Source: Bacteroidales bacterium
GTDB taxonomy: Bacteria; Bacteroidota; Bacteroidia; Bacteroidales; Paludibacteraceae
DNA: 12,021 bases
Assembly: GCA_018066005.1 (NCBI GenBank)
Contig: JAGHSG010000152.1
Coordinates: 1-12,021 of the forward strand
Reading direction: 5' to 3'
How positions within the stretch are numbered: the stretch's first letter is position 1; each line of letters opens with the position of its first letter. Positions 11,809 through 12,021 of the stretch are shown piece after piece. The notes below the pieces were generated by a model, which made no database searches, was not told the origin of the DNA, and was given only the letters and a program-made list of their open reading frames with translations. Both the position numbers and the translations under genes were made by a program.

Positions 11809-12021
11809 TTAGCGGTTAATCATGTCTATGATTTTCCGGATGCACGCTTTGGCATCTTGTAGGTCTTTACCCATGGACGTGGAGGCGTCCAACAGGAACA
11901 TACAATATGTATTAGGTTTGGCAATCGCCTGCTTGGTATATTCGGTGTTCTGCTGCCATACTTCGCCATTCTTATATTCCTGGATAGTCTCTTCCGGCAG
12001 GAAAAGCGTATTCGATTTGGC
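11809..12021 (-). CDS. Partial protein ending in a MIDAS-like DASTS segment
   Basis: The last 70 codons of a minus-strand gene are present; the rest lies beyond the window. It reads LFLPEETIQEYKNGEVWQ, then KPNTYCMFLLDASTSMG, KDLQDAKACIRKIIDMINR and the TAA at 11809. FLLDASTSMG is what the first strand and MIDAS motif (DxSxS) of a von Willebrand A domain look like, but only 24 residues follow it, not the usual 150 or more. I recall Bacteroidales proteins ending with a similar short VLD-S-SLG segment but cannot name the family. Either a truncated vWA domain or a short unrelated C-terminal module. It converges with folK, leaving 15 nt between stop codons. Confidence 0.7.
   Translation of the reverse strand, partial: AKSNTLFLPEETIQEYKNGEVWQQNTEYTKQAIAKPNTYCMFLLDASTSMGKDLQDAKACIRKIIDMINR

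Overview
The window looks like a chromosome segment from a member of the Bacteroidota, most likely an uncultured or less-studied Bacteroidales. Three promoters fit the Bacteroidetes pattern TTTG-N20-TAnnTTTG exactly. The lipoproteins are of Bacteroidales type, Shine-Dalgarno sites are not evident, and the gene families (PG_1098-like methyltransferase, small DUF721 protein, MutS2, RhuM with a PLD-like tail) fit that group. No tRNA, rRNA, CRISPR array, transposase or phage structural gene is visible.

Layout, left to right. 1-1492 holds most of dnaK (minus strand, C-terminus cut by the window edge). Its upstream region of about 670 bp has a sigma-54-like promoter, TGGCA-type repeats and an 8-bp repeat array interrupted by a palindrome. 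2020-2105 carries two minus-strand terminators. 2163-4202 holds three minus-strand lipoprotein genes: two related ones and a small lipocalin-like one. Two of them have matching 28-nt hairpins just upstream whose stems covary. 4281-4630 is a gene-free, strongly structured stretch with its own promoter and terminator-like end, read here as a candidate noncoding RNA of about 350 nt. 4795-5652 is a solitary RhuM/PLD-like gene with its own promoter and terminator. Its promoter resembles that of the RNA candidate.

5803-11305 is a run of six minus-strand genes that may be one long operon: secreted glucosaminidase, DciA-like DUF721 protein, mutS2, two collagen-linker lipoproteins and a PG_1098-like methyltransferase. 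The first three overlap by 1 and 4 nt. A divergent plus-strand folK (11383-11793) has its promoter overlapping that of the glucosaminidase. A partial minus-strand gene ending in a MIDAS-like DASTS motif runs off the right edge.

The most unusual signal is a set of short repeat families (8-bp GGTGAATC arrays, a 24-bp dispersed repeat, a 15-bp palindrome and several 7-14-bp tandem repeats). They sit in the dnaK leader and, in frame, inside mutS2 and above all the methyltransferase gene, where at least six separate repeat tracts encode extra loops. The other main candidates for something undescribed are the structured RNA at 4281-4630 and the covarying leader hairpins of the lipoprotein genes.
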